Source: Rubripirellula reticaptiva (GTDB taxonomy: Bacteria; Planctomycetota; Planctomycetia; Pirellulales; Pirellulaceae). Taken from it: a stretch of 64,000 nt of DNA. The stretch is from contig NZ_SJPX01000001.1 of assembly GCF_007860175.1 (NCBI RefSeq), positions 1,488,001 to 1,552,000 of the forward strand. The letters are read 5' to 3'. Below, piece by piece: positions 1 through 9,173 of this stretch. Position 1 is the stretch's first letter; every line of letters starts with the position of its first letter. The notes under the pieces were generated by a model, which was given only the letters and a program-made list of their open reading frames with translations, was not told where the DNA came from and searched no databases. The translations under genes and the position numbers were made by a program.

Positions 1-515
1 CAAGAGCCTTGTATTGGTCGGCAATTATCAGTTTTGCCTACGAGACAGGTTTGCGACGAAGAGATATTTGGGAGTTCAACATTTCCAGTGGTTTTGTTGA
101 TGGCAAAGCAGCCTTGATTCAAAGAAAGGACAGGAAAGAGCACGTTATTGAAATGGAAGCTGACACGGCGCATGCTCTTTCGGAGATTAGTTGTTTCTTA
201 AAGGGTCGAGGCGAAAAGGATTGGGCGTATCCTCTGAAATGAGACATTAGCCAAACGCAGTTCTACTATTGGTTCGAAAAAATCAGGAAGAATTGTGGCG
301 TCGATCCTGAAATCACAAATCGTGCTTTACAATACCTTCGAAGAACAGGAGCGACGGCAGTTGAGAAGGACGGAGGCAATGCCAAGCAGTTCTTGAATCA
401 CTCAACGTCTAGGGTGGATGTCGCAAGCTACGTGGATCCAAGACGCACTAGAAAGCCAGTGAAACCCAAACGATTAGAAATTGATCAGCAGGCTAGGCCG
501 GGAGAGTCGTTCTAG
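1..515 (+). pseudogene. Tyrosine recombinase (integrase) C-terminal part, interrupted by TGA
   Basis: The reading frame is open from the window edge (frame of position 3) to a TGA at 240-242. It continues in the same frame without another stop to TAG at 513-515. The N-terminus lies outside the window. Before the stop, TGLRRRDI resembles the first catalytic arginine box of tyrosine recombinases. After it come YLRRTGAT (the HxxR box, with Gln two residues before the Tyr where the family has His), FLNHSTS (the GH box, with Asn for Gly) and a SYVDPR segment that supplies the likely tyrosine nucleophile. A single change of TGA to TGG would restore the frame, so this is most simply a decayed integrase. 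Base composition is visibly more AT-rich than in the neighbouring genes, which fits an origin by transfer. Readthrough is possible but nothing specific supports it. Confidence 0.7.
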
Positions 516-589
516 CGCACGTAGATAAGGTGTTAGAAAAACCGCCGGTTTAACCCGTCGCTTACCCTGACCTCTTTTTAGTGAAGTGA

Positions 590-625
590 CAAAAAAATAG
601 GCCCGCGATCCGAGGATCGCGGGCC
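590..625 (-). terminator. Rho-independent terminator of the DUF1559/sigma cassette
   Basis: An 11-bp perfect stem (600-610 with 615-625, loop CGAG) is followed on the minus strand by a TATTTTTTT tract. It sits about 30 bp beyond the stop of the minus-strand DUF1559 gene and would end that transcript. Confidence 0.85.
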
Positions 626-656
626 TTCTCTACTTTAGGGAATTGAAGAACTTGCT

Positions 657-1916
657 TTACAGTTCTTCGCTGATGACTTCTCGGCTGGCGCGGGTTCCGA
701 GTGCTCCCCAGAGTCCGTATGGGCTGGCTGATCCGGGGGCTGATACTCCGGTTCCACGTTGGGTAACCATGGCTGAGTTTTGGCTTCCGGCTTCGATCGA
801 TTCGGTGATGAACTTGACCGCTCCGTCAGCCATCAGCACATGGCATCCACCTTGGTGTCGGCTGCTAGGTGATGCAACGACTTCCTTCGCATGGTCTTGT
901 CCGGACGGAACCAGGGTCAAGTCGCCTGGGATCCCTGACAATGACGACAACGTGCTGTGGTCGATTCCGCACAGCTCTGAGTTAGGTGGCAAAATCGTGA
1001 ACACACCCGAGAAGATCGGTGAAAAGTCGGCCCAGCGGTAGCCACGGCCGAATCCCGTGCCACCAAGGGTCACGCCGGTCTCTTGCCAAAACTGTGGGCG
1101 AAGCGGGTTGACAAACTGTTCGCAAAGCGCTGGATTGTTGTAGACGGTGGGGCCGTCGTTGTTCGTTGCAATTCGAGTTGCAATGCTTCGATCGCCAATG
1201 TCCGACATCAATTCACCCGCCATGATCGTGTTGGCAAGGCCATCGAGGATGTCGCGGAATGCTCGCGTTTGCTTGGCGGTGAAAACTCCTCGTCCCGACG
1301 CGCGAATCTCTTGGGCGAAGTTGCCGTTGGGGATCACCCATGCGGTTTTGCCACCAAAGGTCGAACAGTTGATCGAGTCACCCAAGCATGCGCCATAGTT
1401 TGTTCGTCCTAAAGCTGGCAAGCCATCGCCGGGGTCACTTGGGCAGCGGAAACCTGGGATAGTAGTGGCCCAAGGTCCGTAGGTGCCGACGTTGGGGGTT
1501 GGTCCCATCGCAACCCAAGGTGTGGCTCGGATGGTTCCGTCGGCGTTGTAACCGTTTGGATTGACAATCTGTTCCCAAATCGCTTGTTGCTCGATGAATG
1601 GTGTCAAAGCAACCAGGAAACTTAACCGCTCGAGGTTCTTGTTGTTGTTGTTATTCCAAAACTGCGTTCCTGCACCAACGACGACGCGTTGTCCGGTACC
1701 GGTTCCATGCTGGGGAACCTGCTTGTAGGCCGAATGGTAGTTATGGATCGCTAGGCCGATCTGTTTAAAGTTGTTGCTGCAGCTCATACGACGCGCTGCC
1801 TCGCGAGCTGCTTGGACGGCCGGCAGCAACAAGCCAACCAATACGCCAATGATCGCGATCACAACAAGCAGCTCGACAAGGGTAAAGCCGTGTCGACTTC
1901 GTTCCGAAGATTTCAT
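657..1916 (-). CDS. DUF1559 domain protein with prepilin-type N-terminus
   Basis: A 419-residue member of the DUF1559 (PulG-like, SBP_bac_10-type) family that is greatly expanded in planctomycetes. These proteins resemble type II secretion/type IV pilus pseudopilins and are thought to be surface or envelope proteins; their exact role is unknown. Residues 10-15 (GFTLVE) form the class III signal, followed by the hydrophobic helix LLVVIAIIGVLVGLLLPAV. AAREAARRMSCSNNFKQIGLA is the usual family block. Near the C-terminus (about 352-370) lies the H-X9-DG motif HQGGCHVLMADG, and the protein ends in the common tail GTRASREVISEEL. It is the last gene after sigma and fecR on the same strand, 123 bp after the fecR stop, and a terminator follows. 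Two close relatives occur at 46347 and 48038. Confidence 0.93.
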   Translation of the reverse strand: MKSSERSRHGFTLVELLVVIAIIGVLVGLLLPAVQAAREAARRMSCSNNFKQIGLAIHNYHSAYKQVPQHGTGTGQRVVVGAGTQFWNNNNNKNLERLSFLVALTPFIEQQAIWEQIVNPNGYNADGTIRATPWVAMGPTPNVGTYGPWATTIPGFRCPSDPGDGLPALGRTNYGACLGDSINCSTFGGKTAWVIPNGNFAQEIRASGRGVFTAKQTRAFRDILDGLANTIMAGELMSDIGDRSIATRIATNNDGPTVYNNPALCEQFVNPLRPQFWQETGVTLGGTGFGRGYRWADFSPIFSGVFTILPPNSELCGIDHSTLSSLSGIPGDLTLVPSGQDHAKEVVASPSSRHQGGCHVLMADGAVKFITESIEAGSQNSAMVTQRGTGVSAPGSASPYGLWGALGTRASREVISEEL

Positions 1917-2039
1917 TATCTATTCCAGAGAGTAACGTTTCGAACGCGAATACATTCAAAACAAAAAAACTTACAGTTGACCAGCAACACTGCCGGCCTG
2001 AATTGTTCACTTAAAGCTCAAATTAGTTGACACATCCAT

Positions 2040-3569
2040 TCATTCAACCTCAACAAATTCAACCTTGGTCGCAGGGTTACCTTCATCAACAAGTACGCGG
2101 ATGTGATCGTTGCCGGTTGATGCGTGCAGGGTGAAATGCAACTCTCGTCCGTTCTCGCTGATGCGCAGGATGTCGGCTGGCACGCGTCCGCTATCAGTCG
2201 CGATGTGTTCCAGTCGGCGCAATCTAAATTGTGAGAAATCGATTCCTGGCAACCCGAAGATGCCATCCGTCTCTCGAAGCTGTTTGGGAGATGCGGCCAG
2301 CCCTAAGATTTCATGTTGGAAAGTAATGCTTCCTGTCAACGATACAGGTGTTTCATTGTCTGTTTCGTCGGGTTGGAAGATCAACAAGTAGCTGTTGACG
2401 ACGCGTCCCTTACCAACCTTGTGGCGTTGCTTCTGGGTCACCGGCCAAGACTGGCCGGCGCCCAACAGATCAACCTTTAACTTTTGTTTGATGCGGTAGC
2501 TTAGTCGTTCGGCAACCAGAAACAGCTTGTGATCGTCAGCTAAAAACTGGAGTGATTGGTTTCGGCCTGGCGGTACAAATTCAATCAAACCAGAAACGTC
2601 ATTGATTCCAGCTGTCAACGGCCAAATGTCTTGATAGGCTTCCGGGACATATGGGATTTGTTTCAGCTGATCGCCCTCTCCCTCGGACGTAAAAGCCGTC
2701 CCCATACCAAACGTTCTCACGCCAGCCTGGTCGGAATCGCCGTCAAGGCTGGCTGCTACTTTTCCATCAAAAACAGCGACATCGACGTGCCCGTCAGATG
2801 CCATCGTCAAACCAAACGCGGTTCCGAGGTCACGCACGTGCACATCGCCTGCGCGAATCGTGAGATCGCTGTGGTGGTTAGGCAATCGTGTGGTCAATCG
2901 ACCCGAGGAAAAATCGATTGTTACTGGATCATCGATCGAAAATTCAGCCGGCCCGCCAATCGAAACAATCGCTCCACCGGCCATCCGAAAACGCGTGGCA
3001 CCCGACAGCAATTGATATCGCTGCTTATATACCAGTCGGTCACGAACGTTAGGCGAACTACCATCGGACCACTTCGCTTGGCTTACATAAGTAATGATGG
3101 AGCCTGTTGAATCGTCCCGCTTCACGTTGCCTTGAAGCGATTCTGGTTGCGGCGATTCGAAGGCAGTAGTCGCGTCGAGTCGCAGAGTCTGGGCCATCTT
3201 GTTTCGATTTGCCAGAGTTGCAAACGTCAACATCGCGATAACTGCCGCTGCAATGGCTGCGATGGTGATCCAAACCCGTGAGGTTCGACGCCAAGCCAAA
3301 GGCTCGAGTTCACGATCTGTACCTACAGGTGCAGTCCGTTGCACGACGCTATGCCCGCGACTGTCGTTGTCGTCCGGTTTCTGCAGCACCTCATTGCGAA
3401 ACAATTCGATCATGGCGCCCGTTTGACGCTGCACGCGGATGAACCATTCCAACTTTTCAGGGTCTTCACGCATCTCGGTTTCGAACTCGTTCAATTGCCC
3501 GTCGTCCAAACTACCATCTTGGTAGGCTGCAATTTTCCACTCGAAATCGGACGCTTCACGTTCGTTCAT
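2040..3569 (-). CDS. FecR domain protein, probable anti-sigma factor
   Basis: A 509-residue protein. The N-terminal 60 residues (WKIAAYQDGSLDDGQLNEFE) resemble the sigma-binding zinc-finger-like helix of planctomycete anti-sigma factors, but no CHCC zinc ligands are visible. A single membrane helix (VWITIAAIAAAVIAMLTF) lies near residue 100. The FecR-like region follows (roughly 190-290: LLSGATRFRMAGGAIVSIGG, DVHVRDLGTAFGL). The C-terminal 200 residues are not assignable by eye. I chose the ATG at 3569 because it overlaps the sigma-factor TGA as ATGA, the usual arrangement for translational coupling; an upstream in-frame start would add 11 residues inside the sigma gene. Expected role, by family: a membrane-bound sensor that holds or activates the ECF sigma factor and relays an envelope or cell-surface signal. 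Confidence 0.85.
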   Translation of the reverse strand: MNEREASDFEWKIAAYQDGSLDDGQLNEFETEMREDPEKLEWFIRVQRQTGAMIELFRNEVLQKPDDNDSRGHSVVQRTAPVGTDRELEPLAWRRTSRVWITIAAIAAAVIAMLTFATLANRNKMAQTLRLDATTAFESPQPESLQGNVKRDDSTGSIITYVSQAKWSDGSSPNVRDRLVYKQRYQLLSGATRFRMAGGAIVSIGGPAEFSIDDPVTIDFSSGRLTTRLPNHHSDLTIRAGDVHVRDLGTAFGLTMASDGHVDVAVFDGKVAASLDGDSDQAGVRTFGMGTAFTSEGEGDQLKQIPYVPEAYQDIWPLTAGINDVSGLIEFVPPGRNQSLQFLADDHKLFLVAERLSYRIKQKLKVDLLGAGQSWPVTQKQRHKVGKGRVVNSYLLIFQPDETDNETPVSLTGSITFQHEILGLAASPKQLRETDGIFGLPGIDFSQFRLRRLEHIATDSGRVPADILRISENGRELHFTLHASTGNDHIRVLVDEGNPATKVEFVEVE

Positions 3570-4084
3570 CGCGTTTCCGTTCCCAACTTTTGCGAGATGC
3601 AATCGCCCAATATCCGATGGATACGAGCAATCGCTTGGTAGGCCGATTCTACTTTTTGGCCCATCAACTCAGCCACTTCTCGGCCAGGACGATTTTCGAA
3701 GTAGCGAAGTTTGACGATGCGTTGACTACGCGGAGTCAGTGTCGCCAGGCAATCTCGGAGCGAATCCATCAGTTTTTCGCGATGAGGGTCGCCGGCCTGG
3801 TCCCAGTTCTTCTCGATCAACCCAAGCATGTCTTCGGACAATCCAACATATTGACCTTCGCGTGCGCGGATCACGTCGATCGCACGATTACGGGCGCTCA
3901 CGCGAAACCACATCGACAGGTGATCGCGAGTCTCGAAATTGTGCTGTTGGCTAACGGCTTTGACGCACACTTCTTGGAAGACGTCTTCAGCCAAATGAAA
4001 GTTTCTCGTTACCGAATAGATATACGAAGTCAACGCCAGGCGATTCTGGAGCAAGTGTTCGGTGATCGTTCGTATTGTCAGCAT
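3566..4084 (-). CDS. ECF sigma-70 family RNA polymerase sigma factor
   Basis: 172 residues from the ATG at 4084, which has GAGGAA six bases upstream, one of the clearest ribosome binding sites in the window. The open frame reaches back to 4285, but those extra 67 residues look non-coding. Region 2 is visible as LTSYIYSVTRNFHLAEDVFQEVCVKA and WFRVSARNRAIDVIR. Region 4 is visible as LATLTPRSQRIVKLRYFENRPGREVAELMGQKVESAYQAIARIHRIL, ending near the C-terminus. There is no region 1.1 or 3, as expected for ECF factors. It resembles the planctomycete/verrucomicrobial sigma factors that pair with FecR-type regulators. It is coupled to the FecR gene by a 4-base overlap and probably drives transcription of the cassette and of unknown other targets. 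Confidence 0.93.
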   Translation of the reverse strand: MLTIRTITEHLLQNRLALTSYIYSVTRNFHLAEDVFQEVCVKAVSQQHNFETRDHLSMWFRVSARNRAIDVIRAREGQYVGLSEDMLGLIEKNWDQAGDPHREKLMDSLRDCLATLTPRSQRIVKLRYFENRPGREVAELMGQKVESAYQAIARIHRILGDCISQKLGTETR

Positions 4085-4708
4085 GAAAATTCCTCGTAAA
4101 AGACATACGATGGCAAGACCGATCTCTCGACATGAAAAATGTTGAAAACCAGGCAGAAACTTCTGCTGGTTTTTAACGCGGGCTGGCGGGCCGTTGTCGG
4201 CGGTTTTTGGGCCGTCAAGGCTCCTTTCCAGAGCAGGGATGCTCAACCAGAAAGGCCGTCCGCCGATTGAAAAAACTGCCCGCAAACCGATTGCTTGTCG
4301 CGTTTATCGTTGCTCTCTGGTTCGGGCCGTCGCGGAACGGAACAGCCAACCGGGAGAGATCGCCGTGGTGACGGCATCCACCTGCGCCCTGCCTCGGATT
4401 CCGGAGGGACGTTTTTCTAAGTGTTTTGAATGAGCTTTTTCAGTTTTCGGACTCGTGATTCAAGATGATGCTATGAGCGATCGGAAGGCGAGCCCGCCCC
4501 GCATTTTGCAAATGCGGATTCTGGCCGGTTTCGCATTATGCTAAGTGGCGACGTCAGCAACGCGGACGCTCCGCCTAGTGAGTCGGCGATGACACCATTT
4601 TTTCACCCGGGTGTTCTGACCATGCCGCATTTTTCAACCGAGCAGATTCGCCAACGGTTACGATGGTAATAGACCCGATTCAAAAAACGATGCAGCGATT
4701 CTTCCAAA
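4085..4708. promoter_or_regulatory. Divergent control region between sigma operon and kinase gene
   Basis: A 624-bp stretch with no credible gene. It must carry the promoters of both divergent units. Visible elements are a terminator-like stem at 4145-4173 in the probable leader of the sigma operon and a perfect 8-bp inverted repeat with 3-bp spacer at 4499-4517 (CCGCATTT-TGC-AAATGCGG). A further copy of the half-site CCGCATTT lies at 4625-4632, 77 bp before the kinase start. The repeat looks like an operator, but which protein binds is unknown. I cannot place -35/-10 boxes with confidence. Confidence 0.5.
4499..4517. repeat. Operator-like perfect inverted repeat, 8-3-8
   Basis: CCGCATTT TGC AAATGCGG, with an additional identical half-site at 4625-4632 in the same intergenic region. 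The shape fits a binding site for a dimeric regulator of the sigma operon, the kinase gene or both. This is inference from symmetry only. Confidence 0.45.
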
Positions 4709-7700
4709 ATGATGAACGAACGCACGTACGAACAGTCGCAGGACTCTAGCTATACAAAGCTTGTGCTCGATTCGTTGCTGCCGAATTCGGAAGTGGAGTC
4801 CGATGATGAGTTGCTCGACCCGACCCAATCAATATCGCTCTCGTCGGTCGCAGGTGAAGATGATCCGGGCCTTCAATTTTCGGATCGATATCAAGTTTCC
4901 AAGCTTCTGGGTGCGGGCGGTTATGGTCGCGTGTTCAAGGCGTTTGATCAACAACTTCAGCGCCATGTCGCGATTAAGGTTCCGCACCGACACCGAATTA
5001 CTTCCACGGCTCAGTTGGATCGCTATTTGGAAGAGGCCCGGACGCTCGCCAAGTTAGACCATCCTGCCATCGTTTCGGTTTATGACGTCTTAAGCACAGC
5101 GGACTCATTGCCATGCATTGTGTCGGCTTATATCGACGGTACTAGCTTGGCCGAAAGGATGCGTTCGGAACGATTGACGATTCGGCATGCGCTAACGATA
5201 TTGTCGACGATTGCGGGCGCACTCAGTTTTGTGCATTCAAAAGGCATCGTGCACCGTGACATCAAACCGGGCAACATTCTACTTTCGAAACTTGACCAGC
5301 CATTCTTGGCTGACTTCGGTTTGGCCCTCCGTGATGAGTCGGCCGTTTCTTCAAAAGTTCGCGTAGGAACGCCAGCGTACATGAGCCCGGAACAGGCTCG
5401 CGGCGAAAATCACTTGGTCGATGGTCGCAGCGATATCTTTTCGCTAGGCGTCGTTTTGTACCAGTTGCTGACCGGAAAAAGACCATTCACCGGAAGCGAT
5501 CGCGAATCATTGATCGAAAACTTGCTTTACCGTGAACCTCGCCCGCCACGTCAATTATTCAGCTCGATTCCACGTGATCTGGAACGGATTTGTTTGAAGG
5601 CGCTCGCCAAGCGAGCCTCGGATCGGTACAGCACTTCCGCCGATCTTATGGAAGACGTCGAGCACTTTTTAGGTGCTTGTTCGGATCAGACGGTTGATGA
5701 AGATACACGAATCGACACGGGTTCAACTTTGCCGTCGAAATCCGAGGCCGGGATGGTGCCTCGCGGATTGCGGTCCTACGGACGTCACGATGCTGATTTT
5801 TTTCACCGGCTGATCCCTGGCCCGTGCGATCGTGAATGGGTGCCAGAGAGTCTGAGGTTCTGGGAACGTCGTGTCGCCGGCCGCGATGAAATCGAGCCAC
5901 CTCGTATCGGCGTCCTGTACGGACCGTCGGGGTGTGGCAAGTCATCGTTTGTCAAAGCTGGTTTGTTGCCGCTGCTTGACCAGAACGTGGAAACCGTTTT
6001 CGTGGAAGCCACCCGTGACGAAACGGAGCTCAGGCTGCTGCGCGGGGTCCGTCGACTGCGTCCCAACCTGACTTTAGATGCGACTCTTACCGATGCACTT
6101 GCCGACACACGTCGTCGTCGCGAAGCATCGGCCGGTCCAAAACTGCTTTTGGTAATCGATCAATTTGAACAATGGTTGCACGGTCGTGCTGAGGAAGATG
6201 ATCGTGACCTCGTCAATGCGCTGCGGCAATGCGACGGACATACGGTGCAGTGTTTGCTATTGGTGCGAGACGATTTTTGGTTGGCGCTTTCTCGTTTCAT
6301 GGCAACGCTTGAAGTCCCGCTGCGGCAAAATCATAACGCGGCACTGGTTGATTTGTTTGGCACCTCGCACGCGAGAAATGTTTTAGCCGAGTTTGGTGTC
6401 GCCTACGGACGGTTGCCGGCTAGCCATGAAGATAGAACGGACGAGCAAAACCGCTTTCTGGATCGAGCGATCGACGGATTGTCACAAACTGGCAAGGTGT
6501 TTCCGGTTCGCCTTGCCTTGTTTGTCGAGATGGTCAAAACGCAGCCTTGGGAGATTCAGACCATCGAGCGGCTTGGCGGCGTTGAAGGAATCGGACTACA
6601 ATTCTTAGAAGAATCGTTCAGCAGCGATCTGGCCCCTGCAGCACAACGCACTCATGAGCCCGCCGTGCGAAAAGTACTGCGGACGTTGTTGCCTGAACCG
6701 AATGTTGACATCAAAGGGAAGATGCAATCCGAGCAGACTTTGTTGGAAGCGTCTGGGTATCAAGGACAGCTCAGTCTGTTCGATGAAATGATCTGCATCC
6801 TGGACAAAGAACTGCGTTTGATCACGCCTACCGATCCGGCAGGCACCACCAGCGGCGATGAAAGCATCAGCCAGTCCAGCGACGGCATCGCTTACTATCA
6901 ATTAACGCACGACTTTTTGGTTCCCGCCATTGAGCGCTGGATCACAAAAGGACAGCGAGAAACCCATCGTGGCCGCGCTGAACTTCGACTCGCCGAATAC
7001 GTGGCGATGTGGAAGGTCAAGCCGATTTCTAAGTACCTGCCGTCCTGGTTCGACTGGGCAGCGATCCGAGTTTTGTCATCGCCGGATCGGTGGAATGGGA
7101 TTGAGAAAAAAATGATGCGGTCCGCCACGAGGCTCCATCTGATTCGCAGCCTTTGGGTTGCTGGCACGATGATCAGCGTTGCGCTGCTTGGCTGGGGGAT
7201 TCAGAATCGCTCGCACGCGATTGCCGCTGTCAATCAGCTGCAAACGGTTCGCACTGATCAAGTTTCCGAGGTTTTGAAAGTGATCCGCGATCAAGGCTCG
7301 TTTGCCACTGGTCCACTGCGCCACTCTCTCGAAAAGGTCGAAATCAACAGTCGCGATGAAATTGTCAATCGACTGGGACTGCTGCAAACCAGTGAGAATC
7401 AGCGTCGACCGCTATTGAAGCGAGTGGTCGACTTGGATTTGCCAATGGTCATGGTGGTTGGTGAGCAGTTGGGCCGTTTGTCGCGAAAAGAAGTGGAACC
7501 GCTTGTCGCTCTTTTGAAAGATAGTGACCAACTTCCATCGCGCCGTTTACGTGCGGCGATTATGCTGGGGTTTCCGACCGAAGAAGACGCTTCGTCCTTG
7601 GTTTCGATGTCTGCGAGTGACGCGGAAACGATCGTGAGTGAATTGTTGCATCACGCGATGGTCGTGCCCCAAGACAACAGCCATTTGATCTCGGGGCTCA

Positions 7701-9088
7701 AGCCGTTCCGTGATGAACTATTGCTTCCATTATCAGAGCGAATTGTTCAGCCCGACGACACGCCGGTCCGCTCGCTCGCAACTTCACTCGCAACCCAATT
7801 CTATGCCAACTCACCGGCCGACTTGCTGAGTTTGTTTCTGCCTGCATCGTTTGAGCAACAGGAAACAATGCTTTTGGCGTTGGAGAACCAGTGGGCTTTG
7901 GTGAACGATCAAATCCGCGAAATCGTCTTCACGGAAATCGATGTCAACTTGCCCGATCCGGCGTACGATCTGCTGGCGAGACGTCGTGGTGTCGCTGCGG
8001 CGCTGCTGCATCGCCTCGGTCAAGCCGAATCGACTTGGCCACTATTGCGTCATACTGATCGTCCTCACGTGCGTGCGTATTTGATCAATCGCATCGGTCC
8101 GCTCGGCGGAGACTTTGATGTTTTGTTGACCCGATTTTCGCGAGAACCGGATGCTTCAGTTCGTCGCGCGATTGTATTGGCGATGGGAGGTTTCGCGTGG
8201 TCTGAAATTTCTAAACCTTCTCAATCGCAAGCCTTGCTCGTTATCAAGGATGCGTTCAAAAATGACCCGGATCCTGGCACTCACTCTGCCACACAGTGGC
8301 TGTTGAAACGCTGGCAGCAGATGGACTGGCTCGACAAGGAAATCGATCGGCAGTCAAAGCTAGGTATGGACCCGCGGAAGAATTGGTTCGTCAATGGTGA
8401 AGGACAAACGATGGTAATCTTGGATGCACGTGACGATCCAGATATTGGTCGAGTCTTTGCGATCGGAACCGGCGAAGTTACGGTCGACCAGTTCCGGCGA
8501 TTTCAGCCTGAACAATATTATTATCAACACCGATCGCCAACTGGTGATTGTCCGATGGGGATGGTTGATTGGTACGACTGTGCTCGATACACGCGGTGGT
8601 TAAGCGAGCAATTGGGCGACGACGGCGCTGATGGTTACGCTGCAGATTTGTCCGCCGCTTCGGACGACCAATCGTACGACGGCGTTCTTGAGGGAAATTC
8701 GTATCGGTTGCCGACTGCTGCTGAATGGCGTTTCGCCTGCGCCGCGTTAACGAAGTCTCGTCGGTACTTTGGTTATTCGGACGCGTTAGCGGATGATTAC
8801 TATTGGTACTACGAGACATCCGTGAACGATGAAAAAGAGAATCGCTATTTTCCCGCCGCGACGAAGATGCCAAACGACTTTGGAATGTTCAGCATGTACG
8901 ACGGAGTCCGGGAATGGTGTCACTCTCAAAAAGGCATTCGCCGACAAGTGCTCGGACTTTCCAGTACCGCCAATCGAGAGGATGCCGACACGATGCTAAA
9001 TGATCCGCTTCATAAGTTGCCATCGGATCTGCCGCAAGCTTCCAACGGTTTGTACGGGCTTCGAGTTGCAAAGACGATCAGCAGATAG
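4709..9088 (+). CDS. Ser/Thr protein kinase fused to STAND NTPase, membrane helix and FGE-sulfatase domain
   Basis: A 1459-residue multidomain protein. Residues 60-320 are a Hanks kinase with GAGGYG loop, VAIK lysine, HRDIKPGN catalytic loop, DFG and GTPAYMSPEQARG activation segment, so all catalytic residues are present. Residues 380-740 form an nSTAND-type NTPase, with P-loop GPSGCGKS near 404 and a Walker B-like LLVIDQFEQ. One membrane helix lies at about 811-830 (LWVAGTMISVALLGWGI). Residues 860-1230 are a helical repeat-like region that I cannot name. Residues 1240-1459 match the formylglycine-generating-enzyme/C-lectin-like fold (GTGEVTVDQFRRFQP, YRLPTAAEWRFACA, GMFSMYDGVREW, GLYGLRVAK). 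The likely topology puts kinase and NTPase in the cytoplasm and the FGE-like sensor outside. The FGE-like part is probably a ligand-binding module and not an active sulfatase activator. It is transcribed divergently from the sigma/FecR cassette. Confidence 0.93.
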   Translation: MMNERTYEQSQDSSYTKLVLDSLLPNSEVESDDELLDPTQSISLSSVAGEDDPGLQFSDRYQVSKLLGAGGYGRVFKAFDQQLQRHVAIKVPHRHRITSTAQLDRYLEEARTLAKLDHPAIVSVYDVLSTADSLPCIVSAYIDGTSLAERMRSERLTIRHALTILSTIAGALSFVHSKGIVHRDIKPGNILLSKLDQPFLADFGLALRDESAVSSKVRVGTPAYMSPEQARGENHLVDGRSDIFSLGVVLYQLLTGKRPFTGSDRESLIENLLYREPRPPRQLFSSIPRDLERICLKALAKRASDRYSTSADLMEDVEHFLGACSDQTVDEDTRIDTGSTLPSKSEAGMVPRGLRSYGRHDADFFHRLIPGPCDREWVPESLRFWERRVAGRDEIEPPRIGVLYGPSGCGKSSFVKAGLLPLLDQNVETVFVEATRDETELRLLRGVRRLRPNLTLDATLTDALADTRRRREASAGPKLLLVIDQFEQWLHGRAEEDDRDLVNALRQCDGHTVQCLLLVRDDFWLALSRFMATLEVPLRQNHNAALVDLFGTSHARNVLAEFGVAYGRLPASHEDRTDEQNRFLDRAIDGLSQTGKVFPVRLALFVEMVKTQPWEIQTIERLGGVEGIGLQFLEESFSSDLAPAAQRTHEPAVRKVLRTLLPEPNVDIKGKMQSEQTLLEASGYQGQLSLFDEMICILDKELRLITPTDPAGTTSGDESISQSSDGIAYYQLTHDFLVPAIERWITKGQRETHRGRAELRLAEYVAMWKVKPISKYLPSWFDWAAIRVLSSPDRWNGIEKKMMRSATRLHLIRSLWVAGTMISVALLGWGIQNRSHAIAAVNQLQTVRTDQVSEVLKVIRDQGSFATGPLRHSLEKVEINSRDEIVNRLGLLQTSENQRRPLLKRVVDLDLPMVMVVGEQLGRLSRKEVEPLVALLKDSDQLPSRRLRAAIMLGFPTEEDASSLVSMSASDAETIVSELLHHAMVVPQDNSHLISGLKPFRDELLLPLSERIVQPDDTPVRSLATSLATQFYANSPADLLSLFLPASFEQQETMLLALENQWALVNDQIREIVFTEIDVNLPDPAYDLLARRRGVAAALLHRLGQAESTWPLLRHTDRPHVRAYLINRIGPLGGDFDVLLTRFSREPDASVRRAIVLAMGGFAWSEISKPSQSQALLVIKDAFKNDPDPGTHSATQWLLKRWQQMDWLDKEIDRQSKLGMDPRKNWFVNGEGQTMVILDARDDPDIGRVFAIGTGEVTVDQFRRFQPEQYYYQHRSPTGDCPMGMVDWYDCARYTRWLSEQLGDDGADGYAADLSAASDDQSYDGVLEGNSYRLPTAAEWRFACAALTKSRRYFGYSDALADDYYWYYETSVNDEKENRYFPAATKMPNDFGMFSMYDGVREWCHSQKGIRRQVLGLSSTANREDADTMLNDPLHKLPSDLPQASNGLYGLRVAKTISR

Positions 9089-9173
9089 CAGTCTGTCCGC
9101 CCATTGGTTATCGGGCCCTCGTTGCCACCTGCTTGTAGCTCGAAATGACTCGTTGTGTGACTAGCCTAAGCGT

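Noticed and set aside
8466-9088. Possible diversity-generating retroelement target in the FGE-like domain
   Set aside because: FGE/C-lectin folds are known variable proteins, but no reverse transcriptase or template repeat is visible in the window.
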